Shown here piece after piece: positions 15,462 through 24,622 of a DNA stretch of 64,000 nucleotides. This stretch comes from BOG-908 sp964244615 (GTDB taxonomy: Bacteria; Pseudomonadota; Alphaproteobacteria; Acetobacterales; Acetobacteraceae): assembly GCA_964244615.1 (NCBI GenBank), contig CAXTJP010000001.1, positions 1 through 64,000 on the forward strand, given 5' to 3'. Under the pieces are notes generated by a model, which saw only the letters and a list, made by a program, of their open reading frames with translations, was not told the DNA's origin and ran no database searches. The translations under genes were made by a program, and so were the position numbers. The stretch's first letter is position 1; every line of letters starts with the position of its first letter.

Positions 15462-16639
15462 GCCGAGAGCAGCTCGATGGCCGCGCTCGCCAGCGCCTGC
15501 GCGCCGAGCGCGATGCAGCGCTCGTCCGGCTGGTAGTCGGAGTTGTGCAGATGGTCCGACCGGCCTGGCGCGCCGGAGCCCACGCGCAGCACGAAGCTCG
15601 GCACCAACGCCGCGATGGTGGCGAAATCCTCCGCCCCCATGCTGGGCTCGCAGGGCACGAACACCTCGCCCAGCTGGCGTCGTATGGCGGCGACGCTGGC
15701 CTCCAGCACCGCATCGTCGTTCACCGTGGGCGGCACGCCGGCGATCCAGTCGAGCGTGCAGGGCGCGCGGAACATGCCCTCCATCCCGGCGCACAGCCGG
15801 CGCACCGCCGCCTCCGCCTGCGCCCGCAGCGGCGCGGACAGGGTGCGTACGGTGCCGAGCATGGTGCAGGCATCGGGGATGATGTTGTGCACGGTGCCGG
15901 CGTGGATGGCGCCCACCGTCACCACGCAGGGCTCCAGCGGCCCGACCTCGCGCGAGACCACGGTTTGCAGCGCGACCACCAGGTGGGCGGCGGCCACGAT
16001 CGGGTCCACCGTGGTGTGCGGGTAGGCGGCGTGGCCGGAGACGCCGCGCACGGTGGCGGCGAACCGGTCGCAGGCGGCGTAGGTGGCGCCGCGCACCGCG
16101 CCGAAGCCGCCGAGCGGGATTTCCGGGTGGTTGTGGAAGCCCAGCGCCATGTCCACGCCGTCCAGCACGCCGTCCGCGATCATCGCCGCCGCACCGCCCA
16201 GCACCTCCTCGGCCGGCTGGAACAGCAGCCGCACGCTGCCCGCCATCTGCGGCGCCAGCCGGGCCAGGATGGCGGCAACGCCGAGCAGGGTGGAGCTGTG
16301 CACGTCGTGGCCGCAGGCGTGCATCTTGCCGGGCGTGCCGCTGGCAAAGGCGAGGCCGGTGCGTTCCTCGATCGGCAGGGCGTCCATGTCGCCGCGTATC
16401 ACCAGGCGCTTGCCCGGACGGCCGCCCTCGATGGTGGCCACCACGCCGGTGCGGCCGACGCCGGTCTGGCAGGGAACGCCGAGCCGGCCCAGCTCGCGCG
16501 CGACCACGCCCGCGGTGCGGTGCTCCTCGAAGGCCAGCTCGGGGTGGGCGTGCAGGTCGCGCCTGACCGCGATCAGCGCCGGCTCCTCGCGCATGGCCAG
16601 GTCGGCGATTGCGCCGCGTACGTCGTTCAGATGTCCCAC
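15458..16639 (-). CDS. M20-family amidohydrolase (hippurate hydrolase/IAA-amino acid hydrolase-like)
   Basis: A 393-residue M20D metallopeptidase-fold amidase that hydrolyses N-acyl amino acids. Metal ligands and base are visible: C109 and H111 in HACGHDVHSS, E144/E145 in QPAEEVLGG, H169 in GFHNHPE, and a C-terminal HNSDY histidine. The dimerisation 'lid' domain spans roughly residues 185-295. A GTG at 16639 gives the usual N-terminus before ALIAVRRDLHAHPELAFEE (given here as the conserved RDLHAHPEL). An internal ATG 15 codons later is possible. It is divergent from the mannose-1-phosphate guanylyltransferase gene and has no operon partner. Confidence 0.92.
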   Translation of the reverse strand: MGHLNDVRGAIADLAMREEPALIAVRRDLHAHPELAFEEHRTAGVVARELGRLGVPCQTGVGRTGVVATIEGGRPGKRLVIRGDMDALPIEERTGLAFASGTPGKMHACGHDVHSSTLLGVAAILARLAPQMAGSVRLLFQPAEEVLGGAAAMIADGVLDGVDMALGFHNHPEIPLGGFGAVRGATYAACDRFAATVRGVSGHAAYPHTTVDPIVAAAHLVVALQTVVSREVGPLEPCVVTVGAIHAGTVHNIIPDACTMLGTVRTLSAPLRAQAEAAVRRLCAGMEGMFRAPCTLDWIAGVPPTVNDDAVLEASVAAIRRQLGEVFVPCEPSMGAEDFATIAALVPSFVLRVGSGAPGRSDHLHNSDYQPDERCIALGAQALASAAIELLSA

Positions 16640-16708
16640 AGGCTGACTTTCCCGTTCCGAATGGTCTAGCTTGCGGGTTGCCGCAGCCCGCTTGCAAGCG
16701 GTTAGAGA

Positions 16709-18187
16709 TTGGGGGCCGGATTGGACGAGCATCGAACGCCTGAGCCCTCGCTTCTGTCGGCCGGGTCGACCGGCCTGATCGTTCCCGTCATCCTGTCGGG
16801 CGGGTCGGGCACGCGGCTTTGGCCGGTGTCGCGCGAGAGCTTCCCCAAGCAGTTCTGGCCGCTGATCTCGCAGCGCACGATGATCCAGGAGACGGCGCTG
16901 CGGGCCACCGGGCCCGGATTTGCGCCGCCCGTGGTGGTCTGCAACGAGGAGCATCGCTTTCTGATCGCCGAGCAGCTGCGCGAGGCGGGGATCGTCGGTG
17001 CCCGCATCCTGCTCGAACCGGTCGGCCGCAACAGCGCGCCGGCGATCGCGGCGGCCGCCCTGCTGGTGGCCGAGACCGCGCCGGATGCGGTGCTGTGGAT
17101 GATGGCCGCCGACAGCTCGATCACCCGTCAGGACGCGCTGGCCGACGCGCTGGCCGACGCGGTGGCGGCGGCCCGGGGCGGGCGCTTCGTCACCTTCGGC
17201 ATGCGCCCCGACCGGGCGGAGACCGGCTACGGCTACATCGAGGTGGGCGACGCGCTGCCCGACTGGCCGGGCGTGCACGCGGTGGCGCGCTTCATCGAGA
17301 AGCCGTCCGCCGAAGCGGCCGCCGCCCTGGCCGCCGATGGCCGGCATTTGTGGAACAGCGGCATGTTCGTCTTCACCGCCGGCACGCTGCTGGCCGAGAT
17401 GGAGGCGTTCGCGCCGGCGGTGATGGAGGCGGTGCGCCGGGCGATGCGGACCCGCAGCGCGGACCTCGATTTCTGCCGCGTGGACAGGGACGCCTTTGCC
17501 GCCTGCCCCAACATCAGCCTGGACTACGCGGTGGCCGAGCGGACGCGGCACGCGGCCGTGGTGCCGGCCAACCTCGGCTGGTGCGACGTCGGCAGCTGGA
17601 ACGCGCTGTGGGAGCTGGGCGAAAAGGACGTGTCGGGCAACGTCAGCCTGGGCGACGTGCTGCTGGAAGGGTCCATCGATTGCTACGCCCGCAGCGACGG
17701 CATGCTGACCGCGGTGGTGGGCATGACCGACGCCGTGGTGGTGACGACCGAGGATTGCGTGCTGGTGATGCACCGCGACCGCGCCCAGGACGTCAAGCGC
17801 GTGGTGGAACGGCTGCGCGCGGCCGGACGCCACGAGGCCGCGGCGCATAACCGCGCCTATCGTCCCTGGGGGTTCTACGAGAGCCTGATCAACGGCGACC
17901 GGTTCCAGGTCAAGCGCATCGTGGTCAAGCCGGGCGAGAAGCTGTCGTTGCAGAAGCATTTCCACCGGGCCGAGCACTGGGTGGTGGTGGCCGGCACGGC
18001 GCTGGTGGTGCGCGACGAGGACCGCGTGATGGTGCGCGAGAACGAGAGCATCTACCTGCCGCTCGGCTGCGTGCACCGGCTGGAGAACCCTGGCCGCATC
18101 GCGCTGGAGCTGATCGAGGTGCAATCCGGCGCGTACCTGGGCGAAGACGACATCGTCAGGATCGAGGACACCTACGGTCGGCTCTGA
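16709..18187 (+). CDS. manC: Mannose-1-phosphate guanylyltransferase / mannose-6-phosphate isomerase
   Basis: A 492-residue bifunctional enzyme that makes GDP-mannose, a precursor for exopolysaccharide and LPS. The nucleotidyltransferase domain carries the signature GGSGTRLWPVSR (~30-41), PKQF, FIEKP and ISLDYAVAE. The C-terminal cupin isomerase domain begins RPWGFYESLINGDRFQVKRI (about residue 392 onward) and includes LSLQKHFHRAEHW with metal-binding histidines. The start is uncertain: TTG at 16709 or TTG at 16721 both precede the conserved region by about 25 residues. It stands about 23 kb from the polysaccharide core genes but could feed them. Confidence 0.94.
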   Translation: MGAGLDEHRTPEPSLLSAGSTGLIVPVILSGGSGTRLWPVSRESFPKQFWPLISQRTMIQETALRATGPGFAPPVVVCNEEHRFLIAEQLREAGIVGARILLEPVGRNSAPAIAAAALLVAETAPDAVLWMMAADSSITRQDALADALADAVAAARGGRFVTFGMRPDRAETGYGYIEVGDALPDWPGVHAVARFIEKPSAEAAAALAADGRHLWNSGMFVFTAGTLLAEMEAFAPAVMEAVRRAMRTRSADLDFCRVDRDAFAACPNISLDYAVAERTRHAAVVPANLGWCDVGSWNALWELGEKDVSGNVSLGDVLLEGSIDCYARSDGMLTAVVGMTDAVVVTTEDCVLVMHRDRAQDVKRVVERLRAAGRHEAAAHNRAYRPWGFYESLINGDRFQVKRIVVKPGEKLSLQKHFHRAEHWVVVAGTALVVRDEDRVMVRENESIYLPLGCVHRLENPGRIALELIEVQSGAYLGEDDIVRIEDTYGRL

Positions 18188-18194
18188 GCCGCCG

Positions 18195-18241
18195 GGGCGG
18201 GAATGGCGTCGGGATGTGGGTCATCCCGCCCGCGCCTTCGG
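18195..18241. terminator. Possible hairpin between convergent genes
   Basis: GGGCGGGA (18195-18202) pairs with TCCCGCCC (18234-18241) between the convergent manC and acetoacetyl-CoA reductase genes. The loop is long and no T-run follows, so it is at best a weak or factor-assisted terminator. Confidence 0.35.
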
Positions 18242-18256
18242 GAAGGGCCCGGCCGG

Positions 18257-18979
18257 TCAATACATGTGCTGCCCGCCATTGATGGACAGCGTGGCGCCGG
18301 TCACGAAATCCGCGTCGTCGGCGGTCAGGAACACCACGCCGCGGGCGATGTCGTCGGCCCGGCCCAGCCGCCCCACCGGGATGCGGGCGATGATCTTCTG
18401 CAGCACGTCCTCGGGCACCGCGCGCACCATGTCGGTGTCCACGTAGCCGGGCGCGATGGCGTTGACGGTGATGCCGAAGCGCGCGCCCTCCTGCGCCAGC
18501 GCCTTGGTGAATCCGTGTATGCCGGACTTGGCGGCGGCGTAGTTAACCTGGCCGTACTGGCCCGCCTGGCCGTTGACCGAGCCGACATTGACGATGCGGC
18601 CGAACCGCTTGGCCCGCATGGCGTCGAAGGTCAGCTTGCACAGGTTGAAGCAGGAGCCGAGGTTGGTGTCCATCACCGCGTCCCACATGTCGCGCGACAT
18701 CTTGGCCAGAACGCCGTCACGGGTGATGCCGGCGTTGTTCACCAGCACCTCGATCGGGCCATGCTCGGCGTGGATCTGCGCGACGGCCGCCTCGCAGGCG
18801 GCGAAATCGCCGGCGTCGAACCGTATGGTCGGAATGCCGGTCTCGGCATGGAAGGCCTCGGCGGCGGCCTCGTTGCCGGCGTAGCTCGCCACCACCTGCC
18901 GTCCGGCCGCCTGCAAGGCGATGCTGATCTGGGCGCCGATGCCGCGTGTGCCGCCGGTGACGAGCGCGGTACGAGCCAT
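18257..18979 (-). CDS. phaB: Acetoacetyl-CoA reductase (PhaB-type SDR)
   Basis: A 240-residue short-chain dehydrogenase that reduces acetoacetyl-CoA to (R)-3-hydroxybutyryl-CoA with NADPH, the second step of polyhydroxybutyrate synthesis. The cofactor loop is TGGTRGIG (9-16), NNAG is in VLVNNAGITRDG, the catalytic serine is in NVGSVNG, and the YxxxK pair is in VNYAAAKSG. The length and the ending GATLSINGGQHMY match PhaB closely. The ATG at 18979 follows a GGAGG-like site; upstream in-frame sequence is not conserved. No phaA or phaC gene is next to it. Confidence 0.92.
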   Translation of the reverse strand: MARTALVTGGTRGIGAQISIALQAAGRQVVASYAGNEAAAEAFHAETGIPTIRFDAGDFAACEAAVAQIHAEHGPIEVLVNNAGITRDGVLAKMSRDMWDAVMDTNLGSCFNLCKLTFDAMRAKRFGRIVNVGSVNGQAGQYGQVNYAAAKSGIHGFTKALAQEGARFGITVNAIAPGYVDTDMVRAVPEDVLQKIIARIPVGRLGRADDIARGVVFLTADDADFVTGATLSINGGQHMY

Positions 18980-19249
18980 TCCTATCCTCCCTGTCGCCAT
19001 CTTGCGCGTTGTCCGCATATGACCTGCTCGAGACGCCGGCAGCAAGCGGGGGGCGAGGCGTCCCGGCACATCGGGCCCTTCGCGGCGGCGATCGCTTCGC
19101 TGTTCGATGCTGATACGAAAGTTATTTGACGACTCGAAAACATAAAGGGGATTTTCACGTTCCTGGCAGATGCTGACCTGCAAGGACGGCGACGCATCTT
19201 TCGTCCGAAACCGACGCCGGAACGTTCACTGCCTGTTTGGGACATCACC

Positions 19250-19585
19250 ATGCACTCCTCCGAAGCCGCGATCCATGTCCCTTATGGTCTCGCTTTCCCG
19301 ATCGAGGACCTGGTTCTGCTGCGAGGCTGGGCCGAACAGCGCCAGTTGCAGTTGGCCATCGCGCTAGACTGGACGGTGGACGGCGCGGAGTTCGAGGAGT
19401 TGCTGATCGTCTCGCCCGGCGGCAGCCGCCCGCGCACGATGACGCTCTGGCGGACCCAGGAGGGCGTGTTTGCCCAGACCCCGACCGGCTATCCGCACGG
19501 TTTCGACACGATGCAGGACCTGCTTGACCAGGTTCGGCCGGCGCGGCCGAAGAATTCGTGGCTGCAACGTCTAGGCCTGGCTTAA
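19250..19585 (+). CDS. Conserved hypothetical protein, 111 residues
   Basis: A soluble protein I cannot place in a family. It has an alternating strand/helix pattern: a HVPYGLAFPIEDLVLLRGWAE start, an acidic middle, PGGSRPRTMTLWRTQEG, then a C-terminal amphipathic helix FDTMQDLLDQVRPARPKNSW. There is no signal peptide or membrane segment. It lies alone between the divergent phaB gene and repeat copy 4. An upstream stretch with TTGACG (19126-19131) could hold its promoter. Confidence 0.6.
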   Translation: MHSSEAAIHVPYGLAFPIEDLVLLRGWAEQRQLQLAIALDWTVDGAEFEELLIVSPGGSRPRTMTLWRTQEGVFAQTPTGYPHGFDTMQDLLDQVRPARPKNSWLQRLGLA

Positions 19586-19603
19586 AAAAACTTCGACCAT
19601 TGG

Positions 19604-19672
19604 CCGAGTATCTGCAGCAACCTCCGCGACAGCACGACCAAAAGTTCTTTGCTTTTTTTTCAAGAAAGAAGT
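19604..19672. repeat. Dispersed repeat, copy 4
   Basis: Shares the box GAGTATCTGCAGCAACCTCC, then GCGACAGCACGACCA, with copy 2 (one or two base differences). It is followed by AAAGTTCTTTGC and an imperfect T-rich/A-rich inverted repeat (CTTTTTTTTC / AAGAAAGAAG). It begins 19 bases after the stop at 19585. Confidence 0.7.
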
Positions 19673-19986
19673 CTTTTTCTCGTCTTCAACCCGCCCCCGC
19701 TGGCACCAGCTCAGCCAGCCGCGACTCGCGCTAGATGATCGCGCGCTCCGAAAGCGCCACGAGCTGACCCGACGTCAGCCGCGTCGGCTGCGGCGTCGCA
19801 AGGGTGCTGTCCGGCCGAAACAGGGTCGGCTATAGCGTCCCCGCGGCGTTTCCGCACCCTTCGCCCGGCGTCCGCTATACGCAACGCTCGCAGGCAGCCA
19901 GAATGCCGCCGTGTTGCCTGCTGCCGGAGCGGCGCGCGGGGGGCAGGCCCGGGCGGGTGGCTCGGCTTGAGGAGTTTGCGTCGATC
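19673..19986. other. Gap before the sensor kinase
   Basis: About 310 bases between repeat copy 4 and the chosen kinase start. An in-frame extension of the kinase to 19804 exists but is arginine/proline-rich and unlike a PAS protein. A GC-rich inverted repeat CAGCCG-CGT-CGGCTG lies near 19778-19792. I see no other gene here. Confidence 0.4.
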
Positions 19987-22140
19987 ATGCCGCTGACGAC
20001 CCTGCGCGGACGCCTGCTGGAGCTGCTGCTGGCCAGTGCCACCGATTTCGCCATCCTGGCGCTCGACCTCGACGGCCAGGTGCTGATCTGGAACGAGGGC
20101 GCGCGCCGCATCCTCGGCTGGACGGAGGCGGAGACGCAGGGTCGCGCGGGCGCGATCATCTTCACCGCGGAGGACCGCAAAGCCGGCATTCCAGAGGCCG
20201 AGATGCGGCGTGCCGCCGAGGCGGGGCAGTCGGCCGACGAGCGCTGGCACGTCAGGCGCGACGGCTCGCGGTTCTGGGCCAGCGGCGAGATGATGCCGTT
20301 GCGCGACGAGGCGGGCAGCCATGTCGGCTTCCTGAAGATTCTGCGCGACCGGACGCCGCAGCGTCTGGAGGCCGAGCGGCAGCGGGCGGAGGCCGAGTTC
20401 CTGCGCGGCGTGCTGGCATCCTCGGCCGACTGCATCAAGGTGCTCGATCTCGACGCCCGGCTGGTGTTCATGAGCGAGGGCGGCCAGCGTGTCATGGAGG
20501 TGAGCGACTTCAACGCCATCAAGGGTTGCCCCTGGCCGGATTTCTGGCACGGCGCGGGCAATGTGCTGGCGCGCGCGGCGGTCGACGCGGCCAGGGCGGG
20601 CGGCGTCGGCCGGTTCGAGGGCGAGGCCGAGACGATGGCCGGCAACAACCGCCATTGGGACGTGCAGGTGACGCCGATCCTGGGGGCGGACGGCAGGCCG
20701 GAGAAGCTGCTGTCGATCTCGCGCGACGTGACCGCGACCAAGCTGGCCGAACGCGCCCTGCGCGAAGCCAGCGGCATCAACGCGCTCGTCCTGCAATCCA
20801 GCCAGGATTGCATCCTGATCCTCGACCAGGATGCCCGCACACGCTTCGTCAGCCCGGGCGGGGTCAGGGCCATGGAGTTGGCCGACGTGGACGCGGTGAT
20901 CGGCCAGTCCTGGCTGCGCATCTGGTCCGGCGCCGACGACCTCGCCGCCCGGGACGCGGTGGCGGAGGCCAGGGCCGGCGGAACCGGCCGCTTCCAGGGC
21001 TTTTGTCCGACCCGTGCGGGCGCGCCGAAATGGTGGGACGTGGCGATCTCCCGCTTCACCGATGCGGATGGGGCGACCGAGGGGCTGGTGGTCATCGCCC
21101 GCGACGTGACCGAGCGGCACGAAGCCGAGACCCGGCTGCGGGAGGCCGAGGAGCGGCGTCGGCTGGCCGTGGAGGCGGCCGACCTCGGCCTCTGGTCGTT
21201 CTACGTGACGACCAACGAGCTGCAATGGGACGCCAGGTGCCGCGCCCTGTCCGGCCTGCCCGAGGACGCCGCCGTCACCTACGCAACCTTCGTGGCCGGC
21301 CTTCATCCGGACGACCGGGCGGAGGTCCTGGCGGCCATGAGCGCGGCGCTCGATCCGGCGGGGGCTGGGTCCTACCACGCCGAGTACAGGGTCATCGGCC
21401 TGTCGGATGGGGTCGAGCGCTGGATAAGCGCCTCTGGCAGGGCGCGGTTCGACAACGGACAGCCCATCTGCCTGCACGGCACGGCCAGGGACGTCAGCCA
21501 GCGCAAGCGGGCCGAGGAGAAGGCGGCCCTGCTCGGCGACGAACTGCAGCATCGGGTCAAGAACACGCTGGCGGTGGTGCAGGCCATCGTGCGCCAGACG
21601 CTGCGCGATGCCGCGACACCGGCCGAGGCGCAGGCTGCGATCGACCCTCGCCTCGCGTCGCTGGCGCGCGCGCATGAGCGGCTGACCTCGGGGGGTTGGG
21701 AGGGCTCGGACCTGCGAGCCGCCGCGATGGACGCGCTCGCCCCCTATGACGATGTGGCGACCAGCCGGTTCGATCTCGAAGGCCCGCCGGCCTGGCTGTC
21801 CGCGCAGGCTGCCATGTCGCTTGCCCTGATGCTCAACGAGCTCGCGACGAACGCCGTCAAATACGGCGCATTGTCGGTGGCGGAAGGGCGCGTGCTGCTG
21901 TCGTGGACGCTGCAGGCCGACGCCTCGCCCGATGGCCCGCTGACGCTCGACCTGCTCTGGCGCGAGCGCCATGGCCCCGCGGTCCGCGAGCCCGCCCGTC
22001 GCGGCTTCGGGTCCAGGCTGATCGAGCGGGGCCTGGCGAGCGCACTGGGCGGCAAGGCGACGCTCGCCTTCGACCACGACGGACTGACCTGCCGTGTCAG
22101 AGGGCAGATCGCCGCCCCGAAGCCGCGCGGCGACGCGTGA
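19987..22140 (+). CDS. HWE-family sensor histidine kinase with four PAS domains
   Basis: A 717-residue cytoplasmic sensor kinase with no membrane segment. Four PAS domains lie at roughly residues 15-130, 145-260, 270-385 and 395-510, each ending in a PAC-like strand (LKILRDRT, SISRDVTATK, VIARDVTERHE, GTARDVSQRK). The kinase core is of the HWE/HisKA_2 type: the phospho-accepting H522 is in ELQHRVKNTLAVVQ, N617 is in LMLNELATNAVKYG, and the glycine box is RRGFGSRLIERGL. Such kinases often respond to light, oxygen or general stress. No response regulator is adjacent, so its partner is elsewhere. The ATG at 19987 is chosen because PAS-like sequence begins just after it. Confidence 0.88.
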   Translation: MPLTTLRGRLLELLLASATDFAILALDLDGQVLIWNEGARRILGWTEAETQGRAGAIIFTAEDRKAGIPEAEMRRAAEAGQSADERWHVRRDGSRFWASGEMMPLRDEAGSHVGFLKILRDRTPQRLEAERQRAEAEFLRGVLASSADCIKVLDLDARLVFMSEGGQRVMEVSDFNAIKGCPWPDFWHGAGNVLARAAVDAARAGGVGRFEGEAETMAGNNRHWDVQVTPILGADGRPEKLLSISRDVTATKLAERALREASGINALVLQSSQDCILILDQDARTRFVSPGGVRAMELADVDAVIGQSWLRIWSGADDLAARDAVAEARAGGTGRFQGFCPTRAGAPKWWDVAISRFTDADGATEGLVVIARDVTERHEAETRLREAEERRRLAVEAADLGLWSFYVTTNELQWDARCRALSGLPEDAAVTYATFVAGLHPDDRAEVLAAMSAALDPAGAGSYHAEYRVIGLSDGVERWISASGRARFDNGQPICLHGTARDVSQRKRAEEKAALLGDELQHRVKNTLAVVQAIVRQTLRDAATPAEAQAAIDPRLASLARAHERLTSGGWEGSDLRAAAMDALAPYDDVATSRFDLEGPPAWLSAQAAMSLALMLNELATNAVKYGALSVAEGRVLLSWTLQADASPDGPLTLDLLWRERHGPAVREPARRGFGSRLIERGLASALGGKATLAFDHDGLTCRVRGQIAAPKPRGDA

Positions 22141-22146
22141 ACACGA

Positions 22147-22385
22147 TCACCGCCGCCACGTCGGTGGGAGCAGCGACGCCGTGGCGTTGGCGAAGCCGCT
22201 GCCGACCAACATGCCGCCGGTGTCGAACAACTCGATTGTGGCGATGCTCGTCCAGGTTTCCCCGCCAGGGTGACGTCCCGGTGTATCTGCTGCGAGCCGG
22301 CCTCGATCGGCGGCGGGCCGCTCCTGCCGAACAGGATCAGCGCGGAAGTGTACCTGTGGAAGGGGCCTAGGAGCGGTCCTAGTGG
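22147..22385 (-). pseudogene. Remnant of a frameshifted gene of unknown family
   Basis: On the minus strand, bases 22385 to about 22262 read as a protein-like segment (HRYTSALILFGRSGPPPIEA, then AGSQQIHRDVTLAG). After a frame change near 22262 this continues as GETWTSIATIELFDTGG and ends SLLPPTWRR with a stop at 22147. The two halves join naturally as one C-terminal part of a protein, so this looks like a decayed gene missing its front. I do not recognise the family. It sits 6 bases beyond the end of the kinase gene. Confidence 0.45.
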
Positions 22386-22953
22386 GCAACTACTTCGGGA
22401 AAGTTCGACTTACCATGTCGAACGACGTGCAGATCGAGTATTTCCTCCAGGCTATCGCCGATTTCACACTCGCCAATAAGGTTGGCGTGCTCGATCGCGG
22501 CCAACAAGGAGTCCTGCAATAGCTGCGATTGAGCCTGATCCATCGCGGATTTATAATCGTATTCTGCCCGGACGCAAGTTTTTTGTTACGATTACGCTTT
22601 TGCGATTTGCCAGGTTCTAGAGAATTTCTCGCGATCATCCATCTTTGGCTATAAGCACGCGGGGGTCTGGTTCCGCCGACGGGTGCCTGGCCGGAGCGCG
22701 GACAAATCCCGCTCAGTATTTTTGGTGAGGCTGCTCCGAAATCCAAGGCAACAGCGTGGCGGCTAATTTTCTGGCGCGGGTCGTCGAGTTTTGCGACCAA
22801 CCCCATGGATAGTGAACTCGGCCAGACTTTCAGACACCGCGACCATTACTTCGCTACAGGCTGACAAAGATACTATAGTGCAACGTAGTATTGCGTGACT
22901 TTTATCGTCGAATCCCTCACCTGTTTGCGCGCAGCAACAGAAGAGAATGCGTC
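22386..22953. other. AT-richer spacer at the edge of the polysaccharide locus
   Basis: 568 bases with lower GC than the flanks and no convincing gene. A short frame (22415-22522, 35 codons, starting MSNDVQIEYFLQAIADF) looks protein-like but lacks a good ribosome binding site. The last ~60 bases before the glycosidase gene contain GTGCAACGTAGTATTGCGTG (22879-22898), a possible control site. The drop in GC may mark a junction of transferred DNA. Confidence 0.4.
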
Positions 22954-24396
22954 ATGACGAATTTTCCGACAGGTTTTCTGTCCGGTGCAGCAGTGTTTGG
23001 AGCGTTGTTGCCGGTTTGCGCCGGTGCCGTTCAGCCGCAGCAGTACAACGCCTCCGCCCCCGTACCCTACACACGACGGGCGCAGGACGTGGTCAATGCG
23101 CTGAGCATCTCGACACACGTCTCCTACACCAATTCCGCCTACGGCAATCTCGGCCAGGTCGTTGCAGCCCTGAAGTGGCTCGGGATCAACCGCGTACGCG
23201 ACCAGATGCCGCTCTACCCGCCGGCCGACCCGAGGTTCCAGCTCTACTACACCATGCTGAACAACGGGATGCGCATGTCCCTGGTGTCGCCAGTGACGCC
23301 GGATTACACGGCGGGCTACGCCAGCATCGCCGCCGCCATGCAGGCCAACCTGGACACGATCGAGCAGAAATACCCGAACCAGATCGCCGCCATCGAAGGC
23401 CTCAACGAACCCGACATACTCGAAGACGGCTACACCTACACGTATGGATCGCTGCGTGGGCCCGCGGCCGTCGGCCAGTTCCAGGTCGATCTCTACACCA
23501 TGGCCAAGAACGACAAGCTGCTGGCGTCGATCCCGGTCTGGGAATTCGCCCTCAACTCGCGCCCCTGGAACCAGCTCTCCTACGAGTCTGTGTATGCGAC
23601 CAACAGCCGGATCGCATCGTCCTTCGATTTCGCCGCCAAAGGCGACTATGCCGGCGTCTGGTCGCCCGAGTTCCAGCTGAAACAGCAGGTGGTCTACGCC
23701 TACGACATCGGCTTCGCCAACAACGCTTTCACCTATGGTCCGTACAACGCCAGCGTCCGTTTCCGGCCTTTCGGCGTCAAGGAAACCGGCTTCATGGGCG
23801 CCTCTCCCGCGATACCGTCGGTGAACGTGGCCGATTACACGATCCAGTCCAAGCTGCTGCTGCCGACGCTGCTGGACAACCTCATCCTGGGTGGGCAGGT
23901 CGTCAACATCTACGAACTGGCCGACGTGTTTCCCGACCCGAACTGGGATAGCGTGTACTATCACTGGGGCATGTTCGACTATTCCTGGCATGCCAAGCCG
24001 GCGGCGACGGTCCTGCACAACTTCATCGCCGCATTGCGGGACACCGGGGCTTCCGCCACGAGCTTCACGCCCACTCAGCTGAACGTCGGCATCTCGCAAT
24101 TCCCGATCACCTCGGCTGGCGCGGTTCCGTCCGGCTTCACGATGGAGATGGAGAGGTCCGATGGCACCTACCTGATCGCCATCTGGTACGAGCCGCTGCT
24201 GCAGAACACGGCCACGAAGGTGGATCTACCTCCGCCGGCACCGGTCAAGATCTCCGTCGGCCTCAGTCGCGTGTGCGCAACCGCGAGCGTGTACGATCCC
24301 CTCACCAACACGACGGCCCAAGCCGCCACCAACAGCTGGTTTGTTCCGGTATCGCTGCCCGACCATCCGGTCATACTGAGCTGCAAGCCAGCGTGA
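22954..24396 (+). CDS. Secreted glycoside hydrolase-like protein (clan GH-A type fold)
   Basis: A 480-residue exported protein with a signal sequence ending near VCAGAVQ (residue ~26). The centre looks like a clan GH-A TIM barrel: GLNEPD carries the probable acid/base E152, and FGVKETGF carries the probable nucleophile E277. After about residue 385 a beta-sandwich-like tail follows (TYLIAIWYEPLL, then VDLPPPAPVKISVGL). It may trim or cleave the polysaccharide made by the neighbouring genes; that is inferred from position only. The ATG at 22954 gives the cleanest leader; an upstream ATG at 22891 would add 21 residues. Confidence 0.75.
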   Translation: MTNFPTGFLSGAAVFGALLPVCAGAVQPQQYNASAPVPYTRRAQDVVNALSISTHVSYTNSAYGNLGQVVAALKWLGINRVRDQMPLYPPADPRFQLYYTMLNNGMRMSLVSPVTPDYTAGYASIAAAMQANLDTIEQKYPNQIAAIEGLNEPDILEDGYTYTYGSLRGPAAVGQFQVDLYTMAKNDKLLASIPVWEFALNSRPWNQLSYESVYATNSRIASSFDFAAKGDYAGVWSPEFQLKQQVVYAYDIGFANNAFTYGPYNASVRFRPFGVKETGFMGASPAIPSVNVADYTIQSKLLLPTLLDNLILGGQVVNIYELADVFPDPNWDSVYYHWGMFDYSWHAKPAATVLHNFIAALRDTGASATSFTPTQLNVGISQFPITSAGAVPSGFTMEMERSDGTYLIAIWYEPLLQNTATKVDLPPPAPVKISVGLSRVCATASVYDPLTNTTAQAATNSWFVPVSLPDHPVILSCKPA

Positions 24397-24622
24397 CCGT
24401 ACGGCCGAGACGCACCGACTGACCCGAGGGTCGTCGATCGGCACACGGTGTCCATTGCCGGGCGCGGCAGTGGACACCGACGTTCGGCGTGCTGGCGGCT
24501 ACGCAAACCGCCCCCGGTTCCGGTTACGCACGAAGTCATTTGGCAATGCGGAACGATTTCTAAGGCGCTGTCCGGCTGGGTGTCGCATAGTCCGCCGAAG
24601 ATCACGGCTGGGCTATTCCTGC

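Noticed and set aside
19804..19986. N-terminal extension of the sensor kinase
   Set aside because: The 61 extra residues are arginine/proline-rich and unlike PAS sequence; the ATG at 19987 is more plausible.
22415..22522. 35-residue ORF in the AT-rich spacer
   Set aside because: It looks protein-like but has no clear ribosome binding site or promoter and no family. It is mentioned in the region note only.
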